Source: an uncultured delta proteobacterium (GTDB taxonomy: Bacteria; Desulfobacterota; Desulfovibrionia; Desulfovibrionales; Desulfovibrionaceae). From it: a DNA stretch of 64,000 nt. Numbering within the stretch: the stretch's first letter is position 1; each line of letters begins with the position of its first letter. Made by a program: the position numbers and the translations under genes. Under the pieces are notes generated by a model that was not told the origin of the DNA, did no database searches, and worked only from the letters and a program-made list of their open reading frames with translations. Below are positions 25,363 through 34,322 of the stretch, piece by piece. The stretch covers positions 1,324,970 through 1,388,969 of the forward strand of contig LT599018.1 in NCBI GenBank assembly GCA_900079685.1, written 5' to 3'.

Positions 25363-25720
25363 AAGAACTCCCTGCCGGACGGCATGAGCGCCCGGTAACT
25401 GTCACCCGTATGCATACTCTTGTCCGCCGGAGGGCGCAAGCCGCCTGTTTCCCGTCAAGGAAGCCGCGTCCCGTACGGGGCGAAGACCGACCCGAAGGGC
25501 TTGTGCCCGTTCGCGACGAAGGAGCGTTACGGGCATCGAGAGCAACGCTGTATCAGGATATACATGAGCATCGCGCGGGGCGCGGCTGACGCAGCATCAC
25601 GGCAAACCGGGCCGTTACCTTTCAATTGACGAAACCATCGCCCGCGCTATAGGCTGTCTCTTTTGCGGCACGCGCGGCGGGGACCCCACCCGTCCGCGAA
25701 TTCCGCCGACCGGGACGCGC
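25363..25720. other. Intergenic region between lactate oxidase and chemoreceptor genes
   Basis: This 358-base divergent spacer holds no credible gene. The only signal I can support is the sigma-70-like promoter at 25626-25653. A weak hairpin (GCCCGT...ACGGGC, 25503-25534) is also present. Confidence 0.5.
25626..25653 (+). promoter_or_regulatory. Candidate sigma-70 promoter for the chemoreceptor-like gene
   Basis: TTGACG (25626-25631) and TATAGG (25648-25653) with a 16-base spacer, about 70 bases before the start codon. Confidence 0.5.
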
Positions 25721-27817
25721 ATGAGCATACGCACGAAATGCATCATCATACTTCTTTTCAGCCTCGCGGCCATGGCGGCGGGCATCTCTTTCGCCGCCCA
25801 CTACCGGGCCGTCCGGGAAGCGGACGCTGCGTTCGCCCGTGAAGCCGCCGCCCAGCTCGACCGGGTTGACGACATCCTCCACATCTACTTCAAGGGCGCG
25901 GAAAAAGCCGCCAAAAATCTGGCCTCCCTGCCCGAGGCCAGAAACGCCGCCCTTGCCCGCACCGCCGGGGCGGAAAACGGGCATGCCCCGGCGGAGGCGC
26001 AGGCCCCCCTCCTTCGCCGCCTGACGGCCCTGCCCGCACTCGTGCCCGGCGTGGAAGCCGCCTTTTGCGGGTATAAAAACGGGTCGTTTCATTCCAGTTC
26101 CGCCGCCGCCGGGCCGGAGGGGTATGACGCCCGCACCCAGTCCTGGTACTCGGACACGGCCTGGGGCCCGGCGGAAGCCGTTGTCGCCTCCGTCGCCATC
26201 TCATCGGAAAGCAAAAGCCTTGTGGCGACGGTTGCCGCAAAAATAAAGGATGACGGCGGCCAGACCCTCGGGGTCGCGGCCCTTGTCATGGCGCTCGGCG
26301 ACCTGACGGATACCCTGCGCGACGTGCGCCTGGGGCGCAGCGGGTACGTGGTGCTTTTCGACGCGGAGGGCCGCGTGCTGTTTGACCCCAAGGCCCAGGA
26401 AAACTTGCTGCGGCCAGCCGGGGAAGCGGACCCCGCCCTCCTCTCCCTGGCGCAGTTGCCCGCCGGAAGCCACGAACTTTCCCGCAACAACACGGCGCTC
26501 CTGGCCCTTTCCCGCGTATTTCCGGACACCCGCTGGAAAGCCGCCATCCTGATCGACAAAGCCGAACAGGGCGTGCCGTCCGCGCAAGCCTTCCATGGCA
26601 TCCTTATCGCCGCCCTTCTCTCCTGCCTCGCCCTCGCGGGCATCGGCGCCCTGTTCTTCCACGGCGCCACCAGGCCGCTGTATGCGCTGATCCGCCAGTC
26701 CAAAGCCCTGGCCGAAGGCAATGACGAAGCCCTCGGGGCCATCGCGGGGCGCGGGCCGGATATCGCCGCGCTCCAGAGCAATATCGGGCAGCTCACCGGC
26801 CGGGTCATGCTGCTGGCCCAGGCGGAAAAGGAACACGCCAGCGCCATGGATACCTACGCCCGCGAAGTTGTCGCCGCCGGGCGGAGCGAGGCGGACAAGA
26901 CCGCGCGGGCCGCCTACAGGACGGCAAGCCGCAACGCGGCCCAAGCCTTGGCCCCGGTTGCCGCCGAGGCCGGCAGGGAAGCGGCGGCCTTCACCGAGTG
27001 GACCGGGAAGCTCCACGGCCTTGCCCGCGCGCAGGCTCTTGCCGCCGAAAACGTCCGCACCGCCACCGTAACCATGCTTGATGACGCCGCCACCATGGCG
27101 CGGCAGGCCGCCGAGACGGAAAAAAACGCGGAAGCCGCCTTTGCGCTCGCCCGCAAAACCGATAAACTGATGCGGGACACGGCTCGCACTCTCGAAAGCA
27201 TGGAAGAGGCCGCAAAGGCCCTCACTCCCGGCCTGGAAGCCTTCAAGACGGAAACGGGCGAAATGGCCGCCATGACGGCCTTGGTCCGCGACGTTGCCGA
27301 AGAAATAAACGTGCTGGGCCTCAAACTGTCCATAGAAGTTTCCAGCGCCGGGGAAACCGGGAAAAAGTTCGCCCCCATGGCGGAGGAAATGCGCTCCCTG
27401 GCCGAGAAAGCCATGGCCGCCGCCGGTTCCATGGATACCGCCATCGCCGTTTTTGACCAGACCCATACCGCCCATTCCCTGGCGGTAAACAAAAACGCCA
27501 CGGCGGCCAAGCGCGCCGCGGCGAGCGCCGCCAAAACCGGGGATGAACTCGCCGGAGCCACGGCGGCCGTGGGCACGACGGTCGAGCAGATCCGCGTGCT
27601 GGCAACCGCCATGGAAGGCATGGCCCAGGCGGATGCCCTGGATACGGAAAGCGCGGACGCCATCCTGCGCGCAACCCGCGAGACGGACGACGCGCTGCAC
27701 GCCCTTGACCAAGCCGCCGCCTCCCTGGCCGCTTTCGGCACACGCCTTGCCGCCCTGGCGGACGGCCTTGAAGCCGCTCCGGAAGATGGCGCAAACCAGG
27801 GTAACGGCTTACTGTAG
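25721..27817 (+). CDS. Methyl-accepting chemotaxis protein-like transducer with degenerate signalling tip
   Basis: A 698-residue membrane protein. TM1 spans about 7-27, followed by a periplasmic Cache-type domain (about 30-285, with the SWYSDTA and GYVVLFDAEGRVLFDP features), TM2 at about 290-312 (LIAALLSCLALAGIGALFF), and a long helical cytoplasmic part rich in Ala. The expected hairpin tip is replaced: INVLGLKLSIEVSSAGE stands where chemoreceptors have TNLLALNAAIEAARAGE, followed by a recognisable GKKFAPMAEEMRSLAEKA. Key tip residues contacting CheA/CheW are therefore changed. It may be a diverged receptor that does not couple normally. There is no CheR/CheB tether pentapeptide. No strong ribosome binding site is seen for the ATG. 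Confidence 0.82.
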   Translation: MSIRTKCIIILLFSLAAMAAGISFAAHYRAVREADAAFAREAAAQLDRVDDILHIYFKGAEKAAKNLASLPEARNAALARTAGAENGHAPAEAQAPLLRRLTALPALVPGVEAAFCGYKNGSFHSSSAAAGPEGYDARTQSWYSDTAWGPAEAVVASVAISSESKSLVATVAAKIKDDGGQTLGVAALVMALGDLTDTLRDVRLGRSGYVVLFDAEGRVLFDPKAQENLLRPAGEADPALLSLAQLPAGSHELSRNNTALLALSRVFPDTRWKAAILIDKAEQGVPSAQAFHGILIAALLSCLALAGIGALFFHGATRPLYALIRQSKALAEGNDEALGAIAGRGPDIAALQSNIGQLTGRVMLLAQAEKEHASAMDTYAREVVAAGRSEADKTARAAYRTASRNAAQALAPVAAEAGREAAAFTEWTGKLHGLARAQALAAENVRTATVTMLDDAATMARQAAETEKNAEAAFALARKTDKLMRDTARTLESMEEAAKALTPGLEAFKTETGEMAAMTALVRDVAEEINVLGLKLSIEVSSAGETGKKFAPMAEEMRSLAEKAMAAAGSMDTAIAVFDQTHTAHSLAVNKNATAAKRAAASAAKTGDELAGATAAVGTTVEQIRVLATAMEGMAQADALDTESADAILRATRETDDALHALDQAAASLAAFGTRLAALADGLEAAPEDGANQGNGLL

Positions 27818-28021
27818 GTTCAGGCAGGCGCATGGCGGCACGACCCCGCCAGAAAGCGCTTGACTAATCCGGCGACCTGGACCATCATTCCGGCCTGCTT
27901 TGCGGCGAGTACCGCCCAAAGGCCAAGGAGAGCCTATTTGCACGGTTCCATGTACCGGCGGCAGCCGGGCATATATATCCGGGTTTCAGAAGTTCGCGGT
28001 AACCGCCTTCCAGAAATTTTC

Positions 28022-28064
28022 AAGGATGCTTCCATTGCCGGACAATGGGAGCATCCTTCTTTTT
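28022..28064 (+). terminator. Terminator directly in front of the NIF3 gene
   Basis: A 16-bp stem (AAGGATGCTTCCATTG with CAATGGGAGCATCCTT, one U-G pair, 5-base loop) is followed by CTTTTT. It ends 14 bases before the next start codon, so it either ends the chemoreceptor transcript or acts as an attenuator in the leader of the NIF3 gene. Confidence 0.75.
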
Positions 28065-28077
28065 ATGGGGCTTATTC

Positions 28078-28869
28078 ATGAAAATATCTGAAATAATTAA
28101 TAATATTGAAAAAATAGCGCCTCTTGCCAATGCCGCGCCCTGGGATACATCCGGCATGCAGGTTGCCGCCGTGCGCGATGCGGCCTCCCATCTGGTCCTG
28201 CTGCTCGACCCCACCCCGGCCGGTATTGCAACGGCCCTTAAAATGGGGGCGGACATGATCGTGTCCCACCACCCGCTTGCCATGACGCCGCGCCTGCCGA
28301 ACGTTCTGGACGATTACCACACCGTGCTGCGGCTGCTGTTCGAGCGCGACGTGCCCCTGTACAGCGCGCACACCTCTCTTGACGCCAGTTTGCACGGCCC
28401 GGCCTCGTGGCTGGCCGACGCCTTCGGCGTAACGAACAGGCATGCGCTGGAATATATCGCGGAGCATCCGGAGGGCGACCCGCACTACGGGTTCGGCATC
28501 GTCGGGGATCTTCCCGAGCCGCTTCCCTACGGCGCGTTCACGGACAAGCTCGCGGCGGCCTTAGGCAAGTCCGGCTGGCGGGCCAGCGGGCCCAAGCCGG
28601 AAACCGTCTCCCGCATGGCCTATTGCCCCGGTTCCGGGGCGTCCATGATCGATGCCGCCGCCGCGTTTCACGCGGATATCTATATCACCGGCGACATGAA
28701 GTACCATGCCGCGCTTGAAACACCCATCCGGGCGCTGGACGTGGGGCATTTCATATTGGAAGAAATCATGATGCGCACGTTTGCGGATCAATTGCGCGCG
28801 GTGTGCGCGCCGGTCACTGTTTCCCATCTTGAGGCCGCCGATCCTTTCGTTTTCGAAGGCACGGCCTGA
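28078..28869 (+). CDS. NIF3-like dinuclear metal-centre protein
   Basis: A 263-residue NIF3/YbgI-family protein (DUF34, also listed as GTP cyclohydrolase I type 2 homologue). Conserved features include the N-terminal helix ISEIINNIEKIAPLANA, PWDTSGMQV, MIVSHHPLAMTP with the metal-binding His pair, YSAHTSLDA, and C-terminal DIYITGDMKYH and ALDVGHFILEE. The family forms toroidal hexamers with two metals per subunit; the cellular substrate is unsettled. The start at 28078 is where homology begins. It is followed closely by a zinc-ribbon protein gene, a neighbour pairing that recurs in many bacteria. Confidence 0.92.
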   Translation: MKISEIINNIEKIAPLANAAPWDTSGMQVAAVRDAASHLVLLLDPTPAGIATALKMGADMIVSHHPLAMTPRLPNVLDDYHTVLRLLFERDVPLYSAHTSLDASLHGPASWLADAFGVTNRHALEYIAEHPEGDPHYGFGIVGDLPEPLPYGAFTDKLAAALGKSGWRASGPKPETVSRMAYCPGSGASMIDAAAAFHADIYITGDMKYHAALETPIRALDVGHFILEEIMMRTFADQLRAVCAPVTVSHLEAADPFVFEGTA

Positions 28870-28903
28870 AAACACATATTCGCTCTAGAACAGGAGGAGT
28901 CCC

Positions 28904-29629
28904 TTGAGCTTGTATCTTAATCAAATTGCACAACTGGTTGCCCTGCAAAGGGTTGATGATGAAATCTTCACCATTGACCAGGAAATGGAAAAGGCCCCGC
29001 GCGAAGTGGAAGCGCTCCGCGAGGAATTCGCGGTGCTCCAGGCCGAAAAAGCCCATCTTGACGACAAGATGACCCATCTGCGCGAACAGGCCAAACGGAT
29101 CGATTTCGATATCGACACGGACCTGGACAAGATGAGCAAAGGCAAGGACAAGCTGATGCAGGTCGGCAACGCCAAGGAATACCACGCCATGATGCGCGAA
29201 ATGGATTCCCTGGAAAAAACCACCCGCACCCGCGAAGAGGAAAAAATCACCCTGGCCGAAGAGCTTGAGCGCCAGAAAGCCGCCATGGCCGACATGGACG
29301 AGCGCTTTGCCGCCATGGATGCCGACCTCAAGGCCAAGGAAGAATCCCTCGACGCCCGCCTGACCGAAGCGACCAAAAAACGCAAGGCCCTGGACAAGGA
29401 ACGCGCCGACGCCGGGAAAGATATCCCCGCCCCGGTTCTCGCCCGGTATGAGTTCATCCGCATGCGCCTCTCCCACCCCGTCATCGTGCCGGTGGATTCA
29501 GGCATCTGCAGCGGCTGCAACATCTCCATCCCGCCCCAGGGATATATCGAACTGCAACGGGGTTCGCAGATCCTCTCCTGCCCCAACTGCCAGCGCCTCA
29601 TCTACTGGAACCAGCATTTTTCGGAATAG
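28904..29629 (+). CDS. C4-type zinc-ribbon / coiled-coil protein
   Basis: A 241-residue protein. Residues 5-170 form a long antiparallel coiled coil rich in Glu/Lys. The C-terminus is a zinc ribbon with Cys pairs in SGICSGCNISIPPQ and ILSCPNCQRLIYW. This matches the zf-RING_7/COG1579 family, often encoded beside NIF3 as here. Translation starts at TTG (28904) behind a perfect AGGAGGAG. The function is unknown; nucleic-acid binding has been proposed for homologues. Confidence 0.88.
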   Translation: MSLYLNQIAQLVALQRVDDEIFTIDQEMEKAPREVEALREEFAVLQAEKAHLDDKMTHLREQAKRIDFDIDTDLDKMSKGKDKLMQVGNAKEYHAMMREMDSLEKTTRTREEEKITLAEELERQKAAMADMDERFAAMDADLKAKEESLDARLTEATKKRKALDKERADAGKDIPAPVLARYEFIRMRLSHPVIVPVDSGICSGCNISIPPQGYIELQRGSQILSCPNCQRLIYWNQHFSE

Positions 29630-29637
29630 CGGAAGCG

Positions 29638-29705
29638 CCGGGGGAGGAAGGAAACTTTTTTGTAAAAAAGGGGCGCGGCCCCTGCGAGTTTCCTTCCTCC
29701 CCCGG
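29638..29705. repeat. Long GC-rich inverted repeat
   Basis: 19-base perfect arms (29638-29656 with 29687-29705) enclose TTTTTTGTAAAAAA and GGGGCGCGGCCCC. The structure follows the zinc-ribbon gene by nine bases and is continued by GGACCCCC. It could work as a terminator through its internal T-tract. Similar CCGGGGGAGGAAAC hairpins are common between genes in this group. Confidence 0.7.
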
Positions 29706-29729
29706 ACCCCCTCCATCCTTCAAAAAACT

Positions 29730-29757
29730 TTGCCGGGGTGGAGAAATGGGGTAAAAT
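29730..29757 (+). promoter_or_regulatory. Candidate sigma-70 promoter for rnpB
   Basis: TTGCCG (29730-29735) and TAAAAT (29752-29757) with a 16-base spacer, about 50 bases before the 5' end of the RNase P RNA. Confidence 0.45.
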
Positions 29758-29811
29758 AGATTTGAAATGAAAAGAATGCGGATGCGTTGCAACACCTGTT
29801 GCAGCCCATCC

Positions 29812-30166
29812 CGGGAGTCGGACGGGTCATCGCCGCGATAGCGATATCGGGGAGGAAAGTCCGGGCTCCATAGGGCGGAACGCTGGGTAACGCCCAGAGG
29901 GGGCGACCCCTGGACAGTGCCACAGAAAGCAAACCGCCGGCTTTTGCCGGTAAGGGTGAAACGGTGGGGTAAGAGCCCACCAGGTTGCGCGGCAACGCGC
30001 AATGCTCGGTAAACCCCGTTCGGAGCAAGACCAAATAGGGGGGCGTTATGAGCCGGCCCGGCCAAGCCCCCGGGTAGGTTGCTTGAGGCGGCGGGTGACC
30101 GCCGTCCTAGAGGAATGATGACCGCTCCGCAAGGAGAACAGAACCCGGCTTACAGTCCGGCTCCCG
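29812..30166 (+). ncRNA. rnpB: RNase P RNA (bacterial type A)
   Basis: The catalytic RNA of RNase P, about 355 nt. The 5' strand CGGGAGTCGGA pairs with TCCGGCTCCCG at the 3' end to form P1. Universally conserved blocks are present: GAGGAAAGTCCGGGCTCC, ACAGTGCCACAGAAA, GGTAAGGGTGAAACGGTG and AGAACCCGGCTTACAG. Exact ends are set by P1 pairing and may differ by a few bases. It lies between the zinc-ribbon gene and ispDF. Confidence 0.97.
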
Positions 30167-30199
30167 ATTTCTTTTCATATCCCCCGCAAAGGACAGCGC

Positions 30200-31396
30200 A
30201 TGCATTGTTGGGCTATCATCGCGGCGGCCGGCAGCGGCTCCCGGCTGCGGGAAGCGGGCATAGACCGCCCCAAGCAGTTTCTTGAGCTGGACGGCGTCCC
30301 GCTCTATTGGCACAGCGCCCGCACCTTTGCCCGCGTGGCCGGGATATCCGGCATCGTGTTCGTCTTCCCGCCGCAGGCAAAAGACCTGGCAGGGGAAGAA
30401 ACGGCCCTCCTGGCCGAAGCTGAAGACTTTCCCCTCCCCTGCCGCTTCGCGGCCGGGGGCGACACGCGCCAGGATTCCGTCCGCAACGCTCTGGCCGCGC
30501 TTCCCCCGGAATGCACCCACGTGCTCGTGCACGACGCGGCGCGCCCGTTCATGACGGCCCGCCTCGCCGCCGCCGTTCTGGACGGCCTGCGCGCGCACCA
30601 TGCGGCCGTTATCCCTGGCGTTCCGCTGGTGGACACCATCAAGCGGGTGGACGGTTCCGGGCTGGTTCACGGCACCATCGACCGAAACAGCCTGCGGGCC
30701 GTGCAGACGCCGCAGGGGTTCTCCCGCGCGCATCTCACCGAGGCCCACGCAAAAGCCCTGGCGGACAACCTGGCCGTCACGGACGACGCGGCGCTCCTCG
30801 AGCTTCTCGGCATCCCGGTTTTCGTGACCATGGGCGACGCCGCCAACAAAAAAATCACCACGCCTGCCGATCTCGCCCTTCTGGAAAAACACGGTGGAGA
30901 CGATACCATGACCATGCCCCGCACGGGTTTCGGCTACGACGTGCACGCTTACGGCGGCAACCGCCCGCTCATCCTCGGCGGCGTGCCCATCCCTTCGGAT
31001 TACACTGTCGCCGCCCATTCCGACGGCGACGTGCTCCTGCACGCCCTTATCGACGCCATCCTGGGCTGTCTCGGGCGCGGGGATATCGGCACCTTGTTCC
31101 CGGATTCGGACCGGCAATACGCCGGGATAGAAAGCGGCATTCTGCTCTCGGAAGTCCTGCGGCTGGCCTTTCAGGACAATTTCGCCATCGCGCACGCCGA
31201 CATGACTATCGTGGCCCAGGCTCCCAAAATCGCCCCCTACCGGGAACAGATCGCCGCCAACGTGGCGCGGCTTCTCGCGCTTCCCGTCTCCTGCGTGAAC
31301 GTGAAAGCCACGACAGAGGAAAAGCTCGGGTTCACCGGTGAGAAAAAAGGCCTCAAAGCCTACGCCGTGGTGACCGGGGTTGTGCGGCAGCGATAG
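30200..31396 (+). CDS. ispDF: Bifunctional IspD/IspF of the MEP isoprenoid pathway
   Basis: A 398-residue fusion. Residues 1-230 are IspD, 2-C-methyl-D-erythritol 4-phosphate cytidylyltransferase, with IIAAAGSGSRLREAG and RPKQF at the CTP site and VLVHDAARPF. Residues 235-398 are IspF, the cyclodiphosphate synthase, with GFGYDVHAYG (zinc His/Asp), AHSDGDVLLHALIDAILG and FPDSD. Such fusions are usual in delta/epsilon-proteobacteria. The start lies 34 bases after rnpB. The stop codon abuts the stop of the convergent ABC ATPase gene with no spacer. Confidence 0.96.
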   Translation: MHCWAIIAAAGSGSRLREAGIDRPKQFLELDGVPLYWHSARTFARVAGISGIVFVFPPQAKDLAGEETALLAEAEDFPLPCRFAAGGDTRQDSVRNALAALPPECTHVLVHDAARPFMTARLAAAVLDGLRAHHAAVIPGVPLVDTIKRVDGSGLVHGTIDRNSLRAVQTPQGFSRAHLTEAHAKALADNLAVTDDAALLELLGIPVFVTMGDAANKKITTPADLALLEKHGGDDTMTMPRTGFGYDVHAYGGNRPLILGGVPIPSDYTVAAHSDGDVLLHALIDAILGCLGRGDIGTLFPDSDRQYAGIESGILLSEVLRLAFQDNFAIAHADMTIVAQAPKIAPYREQIAANVARLLALPVSCVNVKATTEEKLGFTGEKKGLKAYAVVTGVVRQR

Positions 31397-32467
31397 TTAC
31401 GCCTCATCCCCTGCCGGGTACCAGAACGGGCGCAGCAACTTGAGATGGCAATTCCCGCCGACATCCGGACCTTGAGATCGCCTGCCTTTTTGCACGCGCA
31501 TGGCCTGGCTGCCCACCTGAATCTGGTAATCCACGATTTCGCCGAGGAACGACTTGCGGACGACCGTGCCGGGTATGCCGCCATGGTCCGCGAAGTCGAT
31601 TTCGGAAGGACGGCTGGCAAGGGAAAGAGTAACGTCGCGCGGGCCGGAGAGATCCGGGGGCGGCGTCAGGCCGGTTGGGAGCGCGGCCCCGCCGGAGACG
31701 GCAAAGGTATCGCCCTGGCCCTGCACGTCGAGGAAGTTGGACAACCCGATGAAACTGAACACAAACTTGTTGGCCGGGTTGTTGTAGACGTTGAGCGGGG
31801 AGTCTATCTGCTGCACCACGCCGAACTTCATGACCAGGATGCGGTCGGAAAGCGCCATGGCCTCGGCCTGGTCGTGGGTGACGTAGATGATGGAAAACCC
31901 GTATTGGCGCTGCAAATCTTTGATTTCGAACCGCATTTCCTCGCGCAGGTGCGGGTCGAGGCTGGAGAGCGGCTCGTCCAGGAGCATCACGTCCGGGTTG
32001 ATGGCAAGGGCTCTGGCGAGCGCCACCCGCTGCTTGCCGCCGCCGGAAAGATCCTCCGGGCTTTTGTTTGCCACGTCCAGGAGGTTGGTGGAAGCGAGAG
32101 CGTCTTTTGTGCGGCGGTCAAGCTCCGCCGCCGGGATCTTTTTGATGCGCAGGGGGAAAGCCACGTTCTCGTAAACCGTCAGGTGCGGCCATACGGCGAA
32201 CGCCTGGAACACCATGCCGAAATCGCGCTTTTCCGGGGGCAGGTAATACCCCTTCGCTTTGGAGGAAAGGAGCCGCTCGCCGACGTGGATTTCCCCTTCG
32301 TCCAGGTCTTCGAAACCCGCCACCATCCGCAAGGTGGTGGTTTTGCCGCACCCCGAAGGGCCGAGCATGGAGAAACACTCCCCTTTTTCGATGGTCAGGT
32401 TCAGCCGGTCCACCGCCGTGACCTGGCCGAACCGCTTTGTGACGTCGATAAGTCTCACGTACGACAT
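31397..32467 (-). CDS. ABC importer ATPase (ferric/spermidine-type, PotA/FbpC family)
   Basis: A 356-residue ATPase. Walker A is GPSGCGKTTTL (about residue 36), the Q-loop lies in GMVFQAFAVWPHLTV, Walker B is VMLLDEPLSSLD and the switch His is in YVTHDQAEAM. The signature reads LSGGGKQR, with Gly instead of the usual Gln of LSGGQ. A TOBE-like C-terminal domain (about 240-350) is present. It is the last gene of a leftward four-gene importer operon and lies four bases from the permease stop, so translation is likely coupled. Expected to energise iron or a phosphorylated organic solute. Confidence 0.88.
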   Translation of the reverse strand: MSYVRLIDVTKRFGQVTAVDRLNLTIEKGECFSMLGPSGCGKTTTLRMVAGFEDLDEGEIHVGERLLSSKAKGYYLPPEKRDFGMVFQAFAVWPHLTVYENVAFPLRIKKIPAAELDRRTKDALASTNLLDVANKSPEDLSGGGKQRVALARALAINPDVMLLDEPLSSLDPHLREEMRFEIKDLQRQYGFSIIYVTHDQAEAMALSDRILVMKFGVVQQIDSPLNVYNNPANKFVFSFIGLSNFLDVQGQGDTFAVSGGAALPTGLTPPPDLSGPRDVTLSLASRPSEIDFADHGGIPGTVVRKSFLGEIVDYQIQVGSQAMRVQKGRRSQGPDVGGNCHLKLLRPFWYPAGDEA

Positions 32468-32470
32468 GCC

Positions 32471-34210
32471 TTACCCCTTGGTGTGCTTGGCGGTGAAGCG
32501 GTTGATGAGCGTCTGGCCCGTGATGATGAGGATAAGGGCAATGCCCGCGAGCGCCGCCGAGACCACGGTTTCGCCGTCCTCGTTCAGGGTGTAGATGGCG
32601 ACGCCGATGGTCCTGGTCGTGGGCGCGTAGAGCATGATGGAAACGGTCAGCTCGCGTAAGGACGGCAGGAAAATGAGGAAAAACGCCGCCAGCATGCCGG
32701 GCCGGACGAGCGGCAGCACGATATCCTTCAAGGCCTGCCACATGGTGGCCCCGCAGGCCCTGGCCGCTTCCACCAGTGAATCGTGCACCTGTTCGAGCGC
32801 GGCGGAATTGGCCTTTAGAGAGAAGGCCATGTACCGCGCGATATAGGCCACCAAAATGATCCAGACCGTGTTGTAGAGATTGATGCCGAACTTGCCGCTC
32901 CAGGCCAGGATCACGCCCAGCGCGATAACCGAGCCCGGCACCGAGAACGGCAGCATGCCGAGGAACTCCAGAACGCCCTTGCCCCGCACCTTCATCTTCA
33001 CGATCACGTAAGAGATCATGACGCCCGCGAACATGGTGATGAGCGCGGCGGAAAGACCCAACGTGACACTATTGAAGATGGCGTCCCGGGTCAGCTTGTG
33101 CTCGAACAGAATGAAGCGGTAGTTCTCAAGCGACAGGTTCTCCCAGGTGAAGGGCAGCCCGTAGGTCGGCAGCGCGCCCACGAGGAAAATGACCGCCGTG
33201 GGCAGCACGATGGTAAACCCGATATAGGCCACGCAGAAAACCATGAGCGGCACGCGCAGGCCGCGCAACTTCAACTCCATGGGCCGGAAGCTCTTGCCCG
33301 CGATGATCTGGTAACGGCCCTTGCCCAGGATTCTATTCTGCATCCAGATGATGAAGGCCGCCGTCACGACCAGGATGGAGGCGAGGACAGTGCCCGTGCG
33401 GATGGATTCAAAACTGCCCGCGCTCTGGTGGATGCGCTCGTAAATCAGCGTCGGGATGTTGAATATTCCATTTTCGATGCCGAGCACGGCCACGGTGCCG
33501 AAATGGGCCATGGAATACAGCATGATGAGCAGCGCGCCGGACAGGATGCTGGGCATGACCAGGGGGATGGTTATCTTGCGCGTGATGGTGCCGAGCCCGG
33601 CCCCGGAAATGCGGGCGGATTCCTCGAGCGTCGGGTCCATGCGCTCCAGCGCGCCGCAGACCTGGATGAACACGAAGGGGAAGAGATACATGATCTCCAC
33701 CAGAATAATGCCCGCGTAGGAGTAAATATTGAAGATCGGCCCGTCGAAGCCGAAGGTGTCCATGAAAAACCGGTTGATGTACCCGGCCCTGGGGGAGAGC
33801 AGCATCTTCCAGGCCAGAGCGCCGATGAAGGACGGCAGCATGAAGGGCACCAGGAACATGCCTTTCATGAACCGCTTGTACGGCAGGTCCGTGCGGGTCA
33901 CCAGCCATGCGAAAAAGGTGCCCACGGCCGTGCTGCCGAACGTCGTGCCGATGGCGATGATGATGGAGTTGAGCAGCGCCTGGTAGGTATCCGGCTCTTT
34001 CAGCACCTTGACCACGTCAACGATGTTGAAGTTGCCCTCGTTGTCCCAGAAAGCGTTAAGGAAAATCAGAATGACCGGGAACGCGACAAACACCACCAGC
34101 ACGCCGATGGACAGGGCCAGGATGATCTGGGCGGTCCCGAAACCGCCGCCTTGCTTGCCGCCGGGCCGCCCGCCGGATTTGGCGTCGGGCCTAATGGGTA
34201 AGGTGCTCAT
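32471..34210 (-). CDS. ABC importer permease, fused double domain (FbpB-like)
   Basis: A 579-residue inner-membrane protein with about 12 helices in two homologous halves. Each half carries an EAA loop for the ATPase: ALERMDPTLEESARISGAG in the first and LVEAARACGATMWQALKDIVLPLVRP in the second. This is the layout of FbpB/ferric-type permeases. It sits between two ATPase genes of the same operon. A 30-base N-terminal lead rich in Gly/Lys precedes the first helix. The transported solute is uncertain. Confidence 0.88.
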   Translation of the reverse strand: MSTLPIRPDAKSGGRPGGKQGGGFGTAQIILALSIGVLVVFVAFPVILIFLNAFWDNEGNFNIVDVVKVLKEPDTYQALLNSIIIAIGTTFGSTAVGTFFAWLVTRTDLPYKRFMKGMFLVPFMLPSFIGALAWKMLLSPRAGYINRFFMDTFGFDGPIFNIYSYAGIILVEIMYLFPFVFIQVCGALERMDPTLEESARISGAGLGTITRKITIPLVMPSILSGALLIMLYSMAHFGTVAVLGIENGIFNIPTLIYERIHQSAGSFESIRTGTVLASILVVTAAFIIWMQNRILGKGRYQIIAGKSFRPMELKLRGLRVPLMVFCVAYIGFTIVLPTAVIFLVGALPTYGLPFTWENLSLENYRFILFEHKLTRDAIFNSVTLGLSAALITMFAGVMISYVIVKMKVRGKGVLEFLGMLPFSVPGSVIALGVILAWSGKFGINLYNTVWIILVAYIARYMAFSLKANSAALEQVHDSLVEAARACGATMWQALKDIVLPLVRPGMLAAFFLIFLPSLRELTVSIMLYAPTTRTIGVAIYTLNEDGETVVSAALAGIALILIITGQTLINRFTAKHTKG

Positions 34211-34322
34211 GCCGTCACCTCCGACATATGGCGCGCGTCTTTTCGCAATATCGCGGCAGGAGGCAGAGCCTCCTTTGCTCCGCTGCGCGGGCGGCTAGCG
34301 CCGCCTTGTCCAGCCATAATAC
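34211..34322 (-). repeat. Partial duplication of the ATPase gene end plus a dispersed hairpin repeat
   Basis: The sequence encoding ARHMxEVTA and its stop at 34323 is repeated at 34204-34240 (reading ARHMSEVTA-stop). Between the two copies, 34246-34315 resembles 44937-45004 (shared CTTTGCTCCGCTGCGCGGG or close). It appears that the repeat was inserted together with duplication of roughly 35 bases, or that recombination copied the gene end. Confidence 0.6.

Noticed and set aside
25420-25629. Small open frame upstream of the chemoreceptor
   Set aside because: No ribosome binding site, no motif and composition like non-coding DNA.
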